Below are positions 49,001 through 61,882 of a stretch of DNA of 64,000 nt, in pieces; position 1 is the first letter of the stretch; the number at the start of each line of letters is the position of its first letter. Position numbers and translations under genes: made by a program. The stretch is from Nymphaea colorata (Eukaryota; Streptophyta; Magnoliopsida; Nymphaeales; Nymphaeaceae): NCBI RefSeq assembly GCF_008831285.2, contig NC_045139.1, positions 19,202,354 to 19,266,353 on the forward strand. Direction: 5' to 3'. Below the pieces are notes generated by a model. That model was not told the DNA's origin and ran no database searches. It saw only the letters and a program-made list of their open reading frames with translations.

Positions 49001-49386
49001 CATGCATGTGAGACCCCAGCTCTGAGTGTTATACCCTCAATTAACATATTAACTGAGAACGAGTTTGCTGCATAAAACATACTTCTTATATACCTTTTAC
49101 AGGTGAACAACGTTTCTTATTAAACAGGTGAGATAAGGCAAGGCTCTGAAAGAGTAGGTTTTGAGGTGGTCACATTGCAAGGCCAGCGAGGACTTTTGGC
49201 ATCAACTACAACTACAAGGTCTTCTATTCTATCTTCTCAGCTTGTCTTTTGTTCAATATTGAACCTTTGCATGCTTTGGCCGCTTGTTTGCTTATCCAGG
49301 GCTACACTGTTATTGTACAATTACAATGTGTCTGATAGATTTTATTATTTCTTACTATATACCATGTATGTCGGTGCTATCTCCCT

Positions 49387-49429
<43 letters not shown>

Positions 49430-52063
49430 TCTCCGGCATTTTGAAAATGTCCAGACATTAGCACCATTTTGAAGTAAGCTGATAATAACAGCAAAATATG
49501 CCAAAATTTTCAAAATATAGAAAAAAAAGAAAAGAACACAATACAGTTGAGGTATTGTCCTGAGGCATTCCCTATATTTCCTGAGTTATTGAAAAAGGCC
49601 CCTTTTCATTTTTTACCTTTTGTGTTTTCAAAAAAATGTTTCACTTGTTTCTTTCCCTTTTTTTTTTTTGCTAAGGAATACTCAGAACCAATTAACTCAT
49701 AAATGCTATATCTTTTATGTTTTTCAAGCCTTAAAACTTCTTGATTTTTTCCTGACAAAAACCACATATCAAAGGAAGCTTTTTAGGGTATCCCTTTCCA
49801 GGAATTTCCGAGAATGATAATGGTGAGTATGGACTGTATGCATGTTTGCAGATTCTGTGAAAAAGGGTTTTTTACTTTATTTTTTTTCAATAAAAGTTTG
49901 TTTCCTTTGACTGTTTATGCATTAAACAAGTTTTTTTTGGTTTCTTGCTAAAGCATCTCTTGTAACAGACAGGCAACCAAGGTGCCAACTGTTGGGAAAT
50001 ATAAAGTTGATATATCATCATTTGAATCATTGGCCTTGCCTGAGCTACAGGTATAGTGCTTGTATAAGTTGCATTGGAGGTCATTGCACAACTATGAGGA
50101 TGGAATTTTCCTGGGTTTTGTATTCATTGGGTGTTATAGTTTCAGGTCAAAGAAGAAACAGATCTGTTTGTCATTGATGAGGTTGGCAAAATGGAGCTAT
50201 TCAGCTCATCCTTTTTTCCTGCAGTTCTGCAAGTTCTTGAGTCGAATATCCCAATCTTAGCATCCATTCCCATACCAAAATTTGGTCGTGATATACCTGA
50301 AGGTATTTTATACCTCCATAATTTTTGGTATTAATGAAGGTCTGTGTTTGTGAAGAATCTCGTATAATGCATGAAAAGTTTCTTTACTTACTTTGCCCAA
50401 AAACTGTCTTTCTTTTCTTTCTGAATTTTGAAATGTGCTTTATCTTTCTTAGTCAATACGTTTATTTTTACCTGATTATATACTTCTCATGTGCGATTGA
50501 TTCTGCTATTAAGTGGGGATACTGATATCTTATCAAGTGAATGTGTAATTCCCTTTCTGCCTGTCTGCAAAATACGCACACACAAATGATGCTTCTGCCA
50601 CAAGTAGATCTCTTATGTTCATTGCATATTTTCAGACAAGACATGGCAAGTAAAGGGTCATACTAACACTTGGTTAACCTTTTTCCTTTTTGTTTACATT
50701 ATTCTGTTGGGCTTGACGCACATTAGACTAGCACTCCCTTTATGAGAAAGAGGAGCAGTTACTTGGTGCTAAGGACACCAATAATTTGTATTTGAATCCA
50801 ACAAAGCTATTTTTATATGTGAATATTCGGGCATTGCTTAAGTTGACTAGGAATTGGGTTCAAACATGAGAATAAAAAACACAAAATCATATCCAATTTT
50901 TTTTACATAAAATCATGGTTATCCATGAAAAGCAGATATCCCTTGGATTTGTTAAATGAATCCTGTACAGCTGTACTCTATGCACATCCAGTTACTACTC
51001 GGATCTGAGTTTTCTTCTGGAATCCAACTACTTGAATTTGAATTCAAATAAAATATTGGATTGTATATGAACTGCTGAATCCCTACTTGGTGTAGCCAGC
51101 CAATTGCTTTCACTGCTTCTAAACCAATACCAACCACAGAATCAAAGATCCTTTTACTTTGGCATATGAGGTGCCCCTTAAGTTTTGATCAGTTCTGTGT
51201 CTTGACATCTTGCACTGAGAAATTAAGGTTAAATCAAGGTGCTTATTTAGTAGAACTTTATTATAAAATTGTCTCTTTCTGTCCTTTTCTCAAGAATTTG
51301 TAGCATGTCTTATTAGTTATTTTAATTTCTAAGAAACTCGTTGTCTTAGCTATTAATCCAGCAGTAAGTGGCAATGTTAGTAGCTGCTAGAGAAGCAGTC
51401 ATCTCTGGTCAACCACTTCCCTCCTGCTCTCATGGGCAACAGTTGGGCTCAGCTTTCTATCCAGCTACATTCGTAACCTGATCCACCTATCATTTTCAGT
51501 TATTCTTATCCTAGTCAGGGTTGGGTAGGACCAACCCTGAATAGACATCCATCCTCGTTAATTGGTTAAAGCCTTCTCCTCCTTGAGTCCATGCAACTTT
51601 TGTAGGTTTTTTTTAGATGTTGTATCAGACATGAATCTGGTTTATAAGGCACAAATAAAAAATAATCTGGTTTAGCGCCAATTCAAACAAATACCTTGAT
51701 TGTCATCTCCACCAAAAGCACAGCAAGTTCGATCCATTTTTTTTCCTACATATTAATGATCATAATTAATTTTTTTTATTGTGGTGTTGTCCAATCTTCA
51801 ACAGTCAGTTCATAAACTAAATTGATGGAATGCTATAATTTTTTTGGGTAATAAAATGTTACATAACTGCACACTGCAGAAGGATCTTCACATTCTTCAG
51901 TGTTCTTAATATCCTGGTTCTTTTGATGAGAGATGGAATTGTCAATGCAGTTGCAAGGTTGAGAAATCATCCAAATGCATCAGTATACACGCTGAATGTT
52001 GGAAACAGAGATTCAATTAAAGATGAAGTGGTAGCCAAGCTAATGAATTTGTTGAACAAGTAG
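46035..52063 (+). CDS. THEP1: Nucleoside-triphosphatase THEP1/NTPCR family (P-loop NTPase)
   Basis: Six exons join in frame: 46035-46076, 46247-46334, 49128-49218, 49969-50050, 50146-50302 and 51951-52063, coding 190 residues. The protein opens MGSPGKCILVTGPPGIGKTT; the Walker A loop is residues 12-19, and intron 1 splits it between P14 and G15. KVQGFYTREIR and VGKYKVDISSFESLALPELQ follow, then Walker B in DLFVIDEVGKMELFSSSFFP (D112-E113), LASIPIPKFGRDIP and a C-terminal VARLRNHPNASVYTLNVGNR. Length and motif order match the THEP1/NTPCR family, which hydrolyses NTPs slowly with broad base preference; its cellular role is still unclear. Introns 2 (2,793 bp) and 5 (1,648 bp) are long. The ATG lies in a GC-rich promoter-proximal stretch and aligns with homologue starts. 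Confidence 0.92.
48175..48310. repeat. GTTTGA-ended hairpin repeat in THEP1 intron 2
   Basis: GTTTGATAGCCCTGGATCTC at 48175 is inverted as GAGATCCAAAGTTCTGTCAAAC ending at 48239, a 65-bp hairpin. Next comes the 17-bp palindrome GTGGATTTCAAATCCAC and a GTGGATTTTAGATCC word. It belongs with the repeats at 14.6, 26.1 and 45.5 kb. Confidence 0.55.
48631..48732 (+). other. Candidate small secreted-peptide ORF inside THEP1 intron 2
   Basis: A 33-codon ORF starts MTPALVAMVSLCFFSIIVVA and continues YCSEASQSRPEYL. Residues 4-20 form a hydrophobic core, with a plausible signal-peptidase site near the following C-S-E-A. The ATG context (GGCAATGAC) is good, and CT-rich DNA upstream (48560-48620) could be a leader. 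No known peptide-hormone motif is present and the ORF is too short to separate from chance. It could also be the first exon of a decayed gene, because the neighbouring frame stays open for about 16 more codons. Confidence 0.2.
49389..49426. repeat. (TA)n microsatellite in THEP1 intron 3
   Basis: About 19 TA units, roughly 170 bases after the exon 3 donor. Confidence 0.9.
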
Positions 52064-54743
52064 GTATGTACGTCACGTTTGTTCAATCTCCTGGTGTTTT
52101 ATCGTTTATATCTCTATGCCCCTCTTTCTTTACAGCAGTCTGATTGTGCATCCATATCAAACTATTGCCTCTGGATTTTGATGATACTCTCAAATTATGG
52201 CAAAATAGTTCAGATTTTGCATGTATGACGTGTCCTTCTTAAAATTAGAACAGGAAGGTAAAATGTTGCTTGCAGCTTCATGTTCATTTTGCAGGATAAC
52301 GGAGCCTGCTATAACCCACTGTTTCTTCATCTCCCCTTGAACTTTTGAACCTCAGCTACCAAGTTGCAGATATTTGAAAATTTTGAATTTTGTTAGGGAC
52401 CGATAGTGCTGAAAAAGCGTTATTAATTTCTACACATATTTGTTCGGAAAGTTTTTACCATGATACCAATCCAGTTTTTCTATTTTTATGTCCATATGGT
52501 TCTTCACATTGCAAAAATTCTATGTAGAAACGATATAGATGCCAACATTTTGCCAAGATTTTCTCAAGAGAAATGAAAGATTTCTATTTATCACAAGATA
52601 TTCCTGGTATTCAGATACGTGACTATGGTCGTGGGAAATCCTTGTTTATTTTGCATATGTTACCGTCAAAGTTCCCACCAGGTTGTACTTCCAGTGTGTA
52701 AATGCTAGAGAATAAGAAATAAGGAGAAAAAAATAAAAACTGGGTTTAATATTACAAACCAAACAAGTGTTTTAAGGTAATGGAAGGAGAATTTTTCCGA
52801 AGAAAAAAGGAAAGAATGTATTCTCTTACATGTTTTATTATGTACAATTTTATAAAAAAAAAATCTAAAAGATGGCTGATACGGCCGATAGCCTATAGGC
52901 CACCAGAGTGTATCATTCAGGTTTCCAATATGAATTGGAAACCAATATTTTACAACATTACCCTTGAGCTGTGCTTTTAGATTTGGGTTTACTGGACCTC
53001 AAGTTACATAATAAAAAACCAACCAGTTACATGGTACGTGTGGGATCTGAATCAATCGTCACACAGATCGGATATTATTTTTTTACCATCAATGAAAATG
53101 ATCATATTCAAACTATCCTTGCTAGCCGCAAGGAAACCATCAGAACTACTTGTCACATGTCTCTTGCATATTCTCTCAGTAAGAGTTTAATCGAGCTCAG
53201 CTTGCCTATACTCGAGTCCATTTTTTAACTCGAAATATTTCGTGCTTCAGTCTTAACTCGTTGAACAACCCTACAGATCTATGAGGTGAGGGATCTCCGG
53301 TTCAATGGGGTCCCTGTATGAGCTTCATAAACCTATGGATGTCAATGGGTTGGATCTAGATTAGATGTAGCTACTATCAGGCCCAACTAATCAGATATTC
53401 TTTAACCTGGTCCAGAGTTGGATTTGGGTCCAATTTGAGAAGAAATACAAAACCATATATGATCTTTTACATTTAATCAGATTTTGACGTCTGTCGAATT
53501 TTTTTTTCTTCATTGGATTCAGTGAGGAAAGTCATGTACCAAACCTAAATCCAACTCGTATGTCAGTTTTCTAACTATAACTACTTTCGTCCAAATGCTG
53601 AACTACATTTGAGCTACTGACATTCCTTACTTCCTAGCGATTCACATCCAATACGTGGATATAAACCATCTAAATTCATGTTCATAAAATTTGAATCCAG
53701 GTGATGTTGGATTTGATAAAGGCTTTTTTTTCCATTTTTTGGGGTTCTGTGAATTGATGAAACCGAAGTTGTGTCCGAAAAACTTTGTTGCTTGCTCGGC
53801 AGCATCAAACCTTCGAATGAATCAGTAACTCACAGCATCAATGCTTAGTTGTCGTAGGCAAGAGATTGACACCCACAAGAATCGAACTAGTGTCCAGTCC
53901 AGCCTCTCATGAGCCGGCTGCACCAAAAACCTCATGAAGCAAAGCCCATGAATCATTTGGTTTTGAATAGAAAAAAAAAAAAGAAAAGGAAAAACCTGCC
54001 TCTTGCATCACTAGCACAAATAGCTTGGATTGTGAGATGTGACCCATTCGCAGTTTGCACCAACGACAGACCGACCATGTCAGCCCTAAAAACAGTCAAT
54101 ATAAAAAAAAAGATTAGCTCTTAAATATTAATTTATTGAGAATTAAAATCAGCTAGCTACTTTCTTCTGTAGTTGGATGGTTCATTTTTTATTTGTGTTG
54201 TTAAAAATCACCGCTAAAAATATATTTGCGGTGATTCGGGTTGAATCACCGGTAAATTTTTTATTTGTGTTGTTAAAAATCACGCTAAAAATCACAACAG
54301 GATACACCTTTTACTATAATTTTTAACAACATAGAATAAAAAAGTCAGAAATAACCAATTTCCATAACTTATCAATAAATCACTCGATACGATACGTGCC
54401 CCATATTAGCAGATGTCTCATAACGTCCGTCTCCGGCTGAAAGACGCTGATATTGATAGTATTGCTGACGTCATACGCTCATTTGTAGTTGAGATAGTCA
54501 TGAAAATGAATGTGCATAGGTTCGGGCAGATTTCCGTTAAATATATTGCAAGATATAAAGCCCAAAACGGTTGCATTAAAATAGTAATATGTTCGAATAG
54601 CACTTCACAGGTATTCGACATTTGAGTTGAACTTGGTCAAACGCATCATGTTTTTATTACTGAAGAGAGAAAGTTGATTTACCCAACAAGAATTTGACCA
54701 AAAAAAAAAAGGGTTGGGAAAAAGGAAAGGATGAACGATAAAC
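52064..54743. other. Intergenic between THEP1 and the nuclease gene
   Basis: 3' flank of THEP1, then AT-rich DNA without recognisable genes. A MITE-like element with duplicated arm lies at 54185-54343. Around 53330-53580 GATGTCAATGGGTTGGATC-type sequence suggests another old dispersed repeat. Confidence 0.5.
54185..54343. mobile_element. Foldback MITE-like element with duplicated arm
   Basis: The left arm TTTTTTATTTGTGTTGTTAA plus AAATCAC is repeated in direct orientation at 54256-54283 and inverted near the right end (54317-54343, inverse TTTTATTCTATGTTGTTAAA). An internal palindrome GCGGTGATTCGGGTTGAATC plus ACCG lies between the direct copies. It is non-coding, 159 bp. Confidence 0.6.
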
Positions 54744-57383
54744 TTGCTTCAGGCGTGGCCACTGCAGGGACTGCGACGAAAAACATTCCTTCTGAAAGAG
54801 AGGACTACATTTTTACTTCGCGCGACGGGCGGAACTAATCCTCTCTTTCGCTTCTCCCTCTCGCCGGAAGCAGCTCGTGCCTCTCCTCCTCTTCTCTGGT
54901 TTCTCGCGCGCCACCGCCGCCTCTCATTCAGGTACAACCACCCCTCTCTCTCTCTGTGTGTGTGTGTGTGTGGCCATCCTTTCGGCTGCGGATGATGCTG
55001 CCGCATCGAGGCTCAGGTTTCTTGCTAGAGAGAAGGATTTGGGAATTATTCGAGGTCAGATTTCTTGCCAGAGAGAAGGATTTGGGACTCGGGAGTTATT
55101 CTCTTCGTTTGATCTGATTACTTCGTTGCTTACTTTTTTTCTTTGAATCGGGTTGAATCAGCAATCGTGCGATTTATTTTCTTTTTCTGCGACATTTCGA
55201 TCAATTGATGGTTGTCTACTTGTGATTGAAGAACGCAATGCTGGCTCGTGCACTTCTATTCGATGTCACGCCCCAAATACTTGTTCGGTTGTTTTTGTTT
55301 TTGTTTACTTGTTCAATCTCTCGTTTTCTGTGAGATTGGACGGAATGCTTGTTTTCATGAGCTTTTTTTTTTTTTTTTTTTTTTCTATTTTCTTTTTTCA
55401 TTTGGTTTCCCTTGGGTAAGAGAGCTCTGACCCTATCATAGTTGAACACGGGTTCATTGAAAGTTGATATTGGTTAGGCTTCGAAATTTCTCTGGTATCC
55501 TGACATATCTATTCTTTTGTGTTGCTTTTGGCAATAGCGTATCCTCATAAAGTTAGATTAGTTTAGCTTGATGTTTGAACCTGTAGGTTGTGGAATAGAT
55601 CACCTTGACATTTGTTAGATGCTCATGAAGATTCAATCTTGTAGTCTTTCCATGCTTTGTTGACGATATAGATAGCTCTATAGGATTCAATAACCTTTTG
55701 CGGTCAGTTGCTAGCTCATGCCACTGTCTTTCTCCATGCTTGGACGAAAAGCGTAAGCTGTGTCTTGGGCAAAACTTAGGCCTGGAGTCACTGCAAAGTT
55801 ACCTGGTTAGCCGAACTGCAGCTTATCTTGTTTTCTTTTCTTCAATTTACTGACCTGTGAATTGATAATGTTAGTGACCCATGAATAGCTGTTTGAATAC
55901 TTATGTATTTGCTCGGCATTATTAATTCTATTTGTTGGTATTCTAGAAAAAAGCTGGTTGTTTTAAGAGCTCCTCTGTGCAATATAGTCTTTCAGTATTA
56001 TGATGCCGCTTAGATTCCTACAAGAGTATGCAAATAAATGGTGTACAAACTTGATTTCTATTTGATTGAGTGAATTATGATTATCATCGGAGTTAGCTTG
56101 TAGGAGGAATTTTGTGGGATCCAATAGTAACCCAAAAAAAAAAAAATAATCTTGAACGTCAATGCTCGTTTTATCAAACAGCAGAGTTTTAATTCTGCAG
56201 GCCATCAAACACAACAGAAAATGAAACATGGAAGTTTCCTTCCGTTCCAGTTTCAACTGTAATTTACGATTCTTTAATTTTCATTCAAGAATCATTATTC
56301 CAGCACATAAAACGGCCCGCTAGAGAACTGAGACAAAATATGGGTATTTAAATGATCTTTCCTTAATTTGTTATTCCCCATTTCCCTCCTAGTGTTTGTT
56401 TGGCTTTTCTTTCAGTGAGTTTTTAGTTGTTCATTCGGCTCACAAGGGGCTGTCGATGCCAGTATTAGCATTTCAAGGTGCATATTAGTCTATGTTTCAG
56501 CATCTCTTTCCTGTGTATTTCAGTTGTAAACTCTGTTGCTTGGTGAAACATCTAACTTCTTCACCTTTGGTGGCTTATTGAGTTATCATGCTTTTGATCT
56601 TTTGTACTTGAAAAGATGCAATTTGTGTGGATTTTCTAGTGATTTTCCTCTGTTTCTGTTGATAAGAGGCATTAATATGATAGGAGGTTTGTTATTCACC
56701 TTTCAATGAGTTTGTTTGCTATCCTGCTGTTTGGATTCTCTTTGGACCTTACCATTTCTTGTCATAATGGGAAAATAAATTGCATTCCTAAGTGAATTAG
56801 TTGATTATGATGTTTTTTGGGTAAAATTTTCTTCTTAAGATTTTACATGCTTGGGAATCTTATTCTGAATTTTTCTGAGGTATTTATGCGCAATTGATTG
56901 CTTACACAGTTTATTTTTGAATTTGGTTGATTACACGCACCCTGACTGTTTTGTGATCAATATGCACTTTAATTCGATTCAATTCATGACAGCATTGTGA
57001 TGATTACATGAAAGAGACCGGAAAGTCTCATGATAAGATGGTAATGGTGATGATGTTAACAGCAATAAATAAAGAAACAATATTTAGATATTGAACTGCT
57101 GCCTAAACAGTATTTCAAATAATTTCTTCTACAATAAATTTTTGGGAACTTTTCTGGTAAATTTGTTGAAAAATCCAGGGCCCACTTGATGCTCTAGTGG
57201 AGCCTTGTGTAGTTCCCTTGTCATGGTTCTGGTCCTTACTGTTAACATCAAACTTTGTTTTGTCTGCTTTATTTGTTTCCTTAGTGCCACAGTTGCTCGA
57301 ACTTGTAATGTGGTTTCATTAGTTTACTGTCATAACCTAGTCTCCTAACCAAAGAACTTGACTGATTCTCATCTTTATTTCAG
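54744..57383 (+). other. Probable 5' UTR exon and long leader intron of the nuclease gene
   Basis: A GC-richer stretch from about 54744 ends at a good donor, ATTCAG|GTACAACC (exon end 54931), followed by a CT/GT-rich tract. A good acceptor, CTTTATTTCAG, ends at 57383, 22 bases before the nuclease ATG. Joining them would give a leader of about 200 bases and an intron of 2,452 bp (54932-57383). No coding exon was found in between. The transcription start is a guess. Confidence 0.4.
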
Positions 57384-57405
57384 AGAGGCAATCATCTCTT
57401 TCCTT

Positions 57406-58398
57406 ATGCCCCCACATATGAGTCCTTCGAGATTTTCTAGCTCTCAAGTAAAACGTGGTTGTAGACATCCCCCTAAGTTTGGCCAGAAAAATAATGGTGA
57501 CTTTCTCGAGCTACTTCTGACAAACCCATCTAACAGAATGCATAAAGATTTCATGAACAGTCAGAATCGTCCTGCTTGCCGAACAGATGTTTGTCATTTT
57601 CGTCACTCTCCGAAAATACTAGCCCATGCATATAGTTCTAGTATTAGCAGTGGGCTAAATCATTGGTTTAAAAACTGGAATCAGCTTAGGAAGTCCAAGC
57701 TAACAGCAAGCACCTTTGGTGGAGCAGTTGGGTTCTGGCGTGGGCGTAGAGTTCAGCTTTGGTTGGAGAAACTTGGACTCATTGAGCCTTTCCATGGCAA
57801 CCTTGCAACTTGCTGGAGCAATATCCAAGAAGTTGTTGCACTTGAAAGGTACAAACTGATCACGGGGAACTGCCTCTTATACCCTGAGTTTAGAATCTAT
57901 AATGAAGATGATCCAGCTGATGACTGGTTAGCTGCCTCTCCAGATGGAGTCATTGAGCCAAATTACTACAGATTCCATGATAGTGGGATTTTAGAAGTTA
58001 AGTGCCCATTCTTTGGGGGACAAGTGGAGAAGGCGTTGCCATGGGTACGCATCCCACCGTACTATATGCCTCAAGCACAAGGGCTTATGGAGATTTTGGA
58101 TAAAAATTGGTTGGATTTTTATGTGTGGACTCCAAATGGTAGCAGTTTATTTAGAATAGAAAGAAATGGTGAATATTGGCAGCTTCTTAAGTCTGCCCTT
58201 GCTGATTTTTGGTGGGGCCATGTTGTGCCTGCAAAAGAACTTTGCAGTGGAAATCCTATGGCTGCAGACCTCAGGTTGCTCAAGCCAGCACCCAAGCATG
58301 AACTCTGCCAGACTATTGTTCAGGAGAGCATTCGTTTAGCTGATGAGGCACAGTTACTTGTACGAGAAATTCATGGAAAAGTGCGGCACAGAGTGTGA
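57406..58398 (+). CDS. YqaJ / lambda-exonuclease-type PD-(D/E)XK nuclease
   Basis: An intronless coding region of 330 residues. The start is the ATG at 57406, the first after the acceptor at 57383; the open frame further upstream lies in intron sequence. The nuclease fold spans about residues 85-295: RKSKLTASTFGGAVGFW, NLATCWSN, ALERYKLITGN, then the active-site pair SPDG (D180) and ILEVKC (E197-x-K199), followed by MPQAQGLMEIL (about 221-231), the Q-containing motif of YqaJ and lambda exonuclease. Plants carry a small family of such 'restriction endonuclease type II-like' proteins, and this one follows their sequence closely (LDFYVWTPNGSSLFRIER, FWWGHVVPAKELC). Relatives in phage and bacteria chew DNA ends 5' to 3' for recombination. 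The first 80 residues are basic and serine-rich and could hold an organelle-targeting signal; this is inference. Confidence 0.9.
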   Translation: MPPHMSPSRFSSSQVKRGCRHPPKFGQKNNGDFLELLLTNPSNRMHKDFMNSQNRPACRTDVCHFRHSPKILAHAYSSSISSGLNHWFKNWNQLRKSKLTASTFGGAVGFWRGRRVQLWLEKLGLIEPFHGNLATCWSNIQEVVALERYKLITGNCLLYPEFRIYNEDDPADDWLAASPDGVIEPNYYRFHDSGILEVKCPFFGGQVEKALPWVRIPPYYMPQAQGLMEILDKNWLDFYVWTPNGSSLFRIERNGEYWQLLKSALADFWWGHVVPAKELCSGNPMAADLRLLKPAPKHELCQTIVQESIRLADEAQLLVREIHGKVRHRV

Positions 58399-61300
58399 AA
58401 TTAATGAATATGTTGGCAGAAAAAGGAACAGTGCCTGGCAATGAGGTGTCCTTTATCTAGAGTATTGCTGGTTATCCTCCTGTATAAATAATCTCTCATG
58501 ATTATACCAACATATTGGACTCCAAGCATTTCGCTCCAAGAGAATCTTTGCTGCTTGTCGGTGAGTGGGCTTGAAACCTCGAATGTATCATTGCTTGCTT
58601 TTGGTGAGTTTTTGTGTGAGTTGCTCTACTAGCTGAATAACCAAGTACATCCAGTAGAAAATCTTAGCCTAAAACCCATCTACTTTGGTCGGTCAAAATT
58701 TTCTTCACAGTGAGATGAAAGTGCTGCCACACAAATTAAAGTTGAAGATCCTTTTTTATCTTATTTTGGTGCATCTCTATTCTATCTTCTCTTGTTTATC
58801 ATGCCTCTAACTTTCTGGCTTCTGCACCTTCTTAACAGAGTATGAATGGCTGAGAAGAGGAAAACTTTTTTTTCCTCAACAGGAATACATTCAGTGACTT
58901 CAAAGTATTGGCTGAGAAGATTAGAGTTTGAAGCAATCCTCCCTCCTAATAACTTCAAAGTAATCAAGTGACTTTTGAATGCGTAGCCTTAATGATCCGA
59001 CTTCCGACATCCAATTGGATTTCAATCACTCTGAGCTTGCTACTCTCTGGTGCTTTCTCTAGCATATCTTTATGGAGCAGTTTTGGTTAACAGGTCGAGT
59101 ATTAACTCTTATTGTTATTCTGTATGGCTTGGTTGCCAATAACGGCAATTTTTTCACTTTGTTGTTGCCCCTAGTTAAAATAGAAAGTATACATTCTGCA
59201 GATGAAGGGTTTTTACCTAGCCAACAATTGCATCGTGTGTGCCATTGCTGAACAATCTTCTTCAGCCCATATTTGGGGAAGATGTGGGAGGCCTCTCGTT
59301 GGTGTGTTACAGTTCCTACGGTATCTGTTAATAACTGGTCCTAACAGCATCTTTGTAGATGAGAGGACCATTACTTGAACTTGTCAGATAGTTACTAAGG
59401 ATCAAAGATTTTCTCCGGTGGTGCATTTTACCTAAGAATACCGGTACTTTTGGGGCTTTACAGGCTTAAGAAAAGTTTATTGTACATTTCTTTACCGTAT
59501 GAAAGGAAGACAATTATATTGCAGCTTGTAATTCTCTGCTCTTCTGAATTGATATTCAGGCTGCACGGCTGAAGCTGTTCTTTTAATGGCCTTTTATTTC
59601 GTTGAGCGTAGTGCTGGCTTGCCCTCAGTAATCTTTGTCCCTATTGCTTGACAAGGGAACCAACTGATTTACGTTTTCTTTTGTACAATGAACCGAAACT
59701 GTTCCTAAGTACGTTTTGCTAAGTTCATGTTCTTTCTTGAATGAAGACATTTCCAGTTTCGTTTTTCTTCTTAAATGAAGTTGAGGAACTCTCCAAGGGT
59801 TAGACCACTTAACTTGGCCGCATTGTGAGAGTTGAACTGCAGCTGAGCCCAGTTCCTGCCTGTCCAAATAGCAAGATCACATGGCATAAACCACACTTTT
59901 TTGTTTTGGTAAATTAGTTATTAAGATTTGATTAAGCAAGCCCTATTAAATTGTTATTAAAGATTGTTTGGGATGTTGAACTGCTATTGGATTTTTGTCT
60001 GTATGAAATATGATAATTTGGATTTGTTGGGCATTGCAATTTGTTGTTGAGCATCCAAGCCCAAATTCATTGTGATTGGTAGCCCAGGTATGTTCAGATC
60101 CAACAAATTTATACCAAACGTTCTATGATATGTCATATAAATCTCAACTGCATGGAATCAAAATTGCTAAAAAAATAATCACAACTCGCTATTAAATTTT
60201 CACTTTTTTTCTGAGGCATAAGTTTCAAAGTTCCAGCCTTACTCAAAAAGCTAAATATATCCAAAACAGGGGCCAAACTGTTGTGGACGGTCAAATCAAT
60301 AAATATGCACATTAGCTGAAAACTAAAAATTCTATATTTACATACACTGACACATACACATATATACATGCATTTTGTTTTTTGGATTGATTTTTTGTTT
60401 CTTGTTTCTTTCATTCTGTCACATGCTCTTTCTTTCGTTCGTTTCTAGTTTTTACCGATTTGCGTTGAAAGAACAAATTAGCTTGACATAAACGGGCCAA
60501 ATTAGCAGCATGGGACAAATTTGGGAAACTTCAAAACTATATTTGATCTACTGTGAACTTTTTAAGGTCTCTGATCTTCTATATTACTAAAATTCAAGAT
60601 ACCTCTTTTGACCACATTGTTATTATTTTTCTTGTGCAGTAGGAATTTGATTTTCCTGTGCTTTCTTTTTTTTGTAGAAGAGTCTAGATTAATTGCTGAA
60701 CTTTAAAAGAACTTCCCCTGTTTTATTTTTTGTGATTTTCTCATTCTGTTCAAAGCTGTTCTTTTATGTTTACCTGTTCTTAAGAAGTAGGAGTTTGTTA
60801 AGAAGGCCCGAGAGACTACACCTTGGGTTGGTCGACACCACCTTTTATTATTTTTTCCCAAGTTTTCTTGCGCTGAAGGTCGTCTGTAAAGATGGAAGGC
60901 AATTCTGCTAGTTTCTTAGACCACATCCAACTAACGAGGTTCTAAAAAAAAAAAACGATTCTATATGGCCTCTTTCTTTTGACTGTGCCAAATAATGGAC
61001 AGATGGACCATAGTGGCTGCCCTTTGTTTGCATGTTTGTAGACCTGTTCGTTAGTACGAAACCATAGTTACAAAATATGTATTTTTTAAAAAAAATGTGA
61101 TAAATTAAATGACCTTTTAAAACTTAAAAAAATGCACTTTTTTGAAAACAACGTTACAAACGAAAAAACACGTTCTTAACAGGTTTTTTCTTGTTTTTTT
61201 GCATTTTTTTACTTGTTTTCACTTCTATAATTTTTTTCAGTTTTTTAATGCCAAATGTTTTTTTTTTATTTATTGCAAATCTACTTATCTTGTGTTTGTA

Positions 61301-61822
61301 TTATTAGTTTCTCACTTATTTTATTTTTTTCTCATTTTTATTTTTTAAAATTTTTGAAAATTTATCACATTTTTTTATATTTTTTTAAAACTCCCTGTGT
61401 TATATCAAAAAAAAATTTGCCATTTAAAAACTTTGAGACGTTATTCGTAACTACGCTCGAACCAAACCAAAACAATCACTGTCCACTTTGAACCTGTATA
61501 ATAATAGTTACGTTATATGCGACACCATCGCCAATCACACAAATTGTATCTCATCGAGATGCATCGGTTTCTTTACAGATTTTCTTATTTAAAAAATAAT
61601 TTAAAGTATCCTAAAGTCATTTTAAAAAAAAGGAGAAAGTAAAACCTGTAACATTGTTTCGATGATCAGCTGACAGGAAAAGGACGGAATTTTCCCTTCT
61701 TCAGATCTGGTACGTAGAAAGAAAATAATAATTTTAATACTTCTCTTGGATGAACTTTAGTCCCTCTAACTTTACTGGTTGCTTTTTAAATAATTTTTTA
61801 TCTCTAATTTGCCCTTCAAAAC

Positions 61823-61882
61823 TATATATATATATATATATATATTAACGACATCCTTTTTTGTAAAAGAGGATGTCGTTAA
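61823..61882. repeat. (TA)n run joined to a 12-bp-arm hairpin
   Basis: TTAACGACATCC at 61845-61856 is the exact inverse of GGATGTCGTTAA at 61871-61882, with a T/A-rich loop that is itself partly complementary. The (TA)n tract abuts the left arm. Confidence 0.75.
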
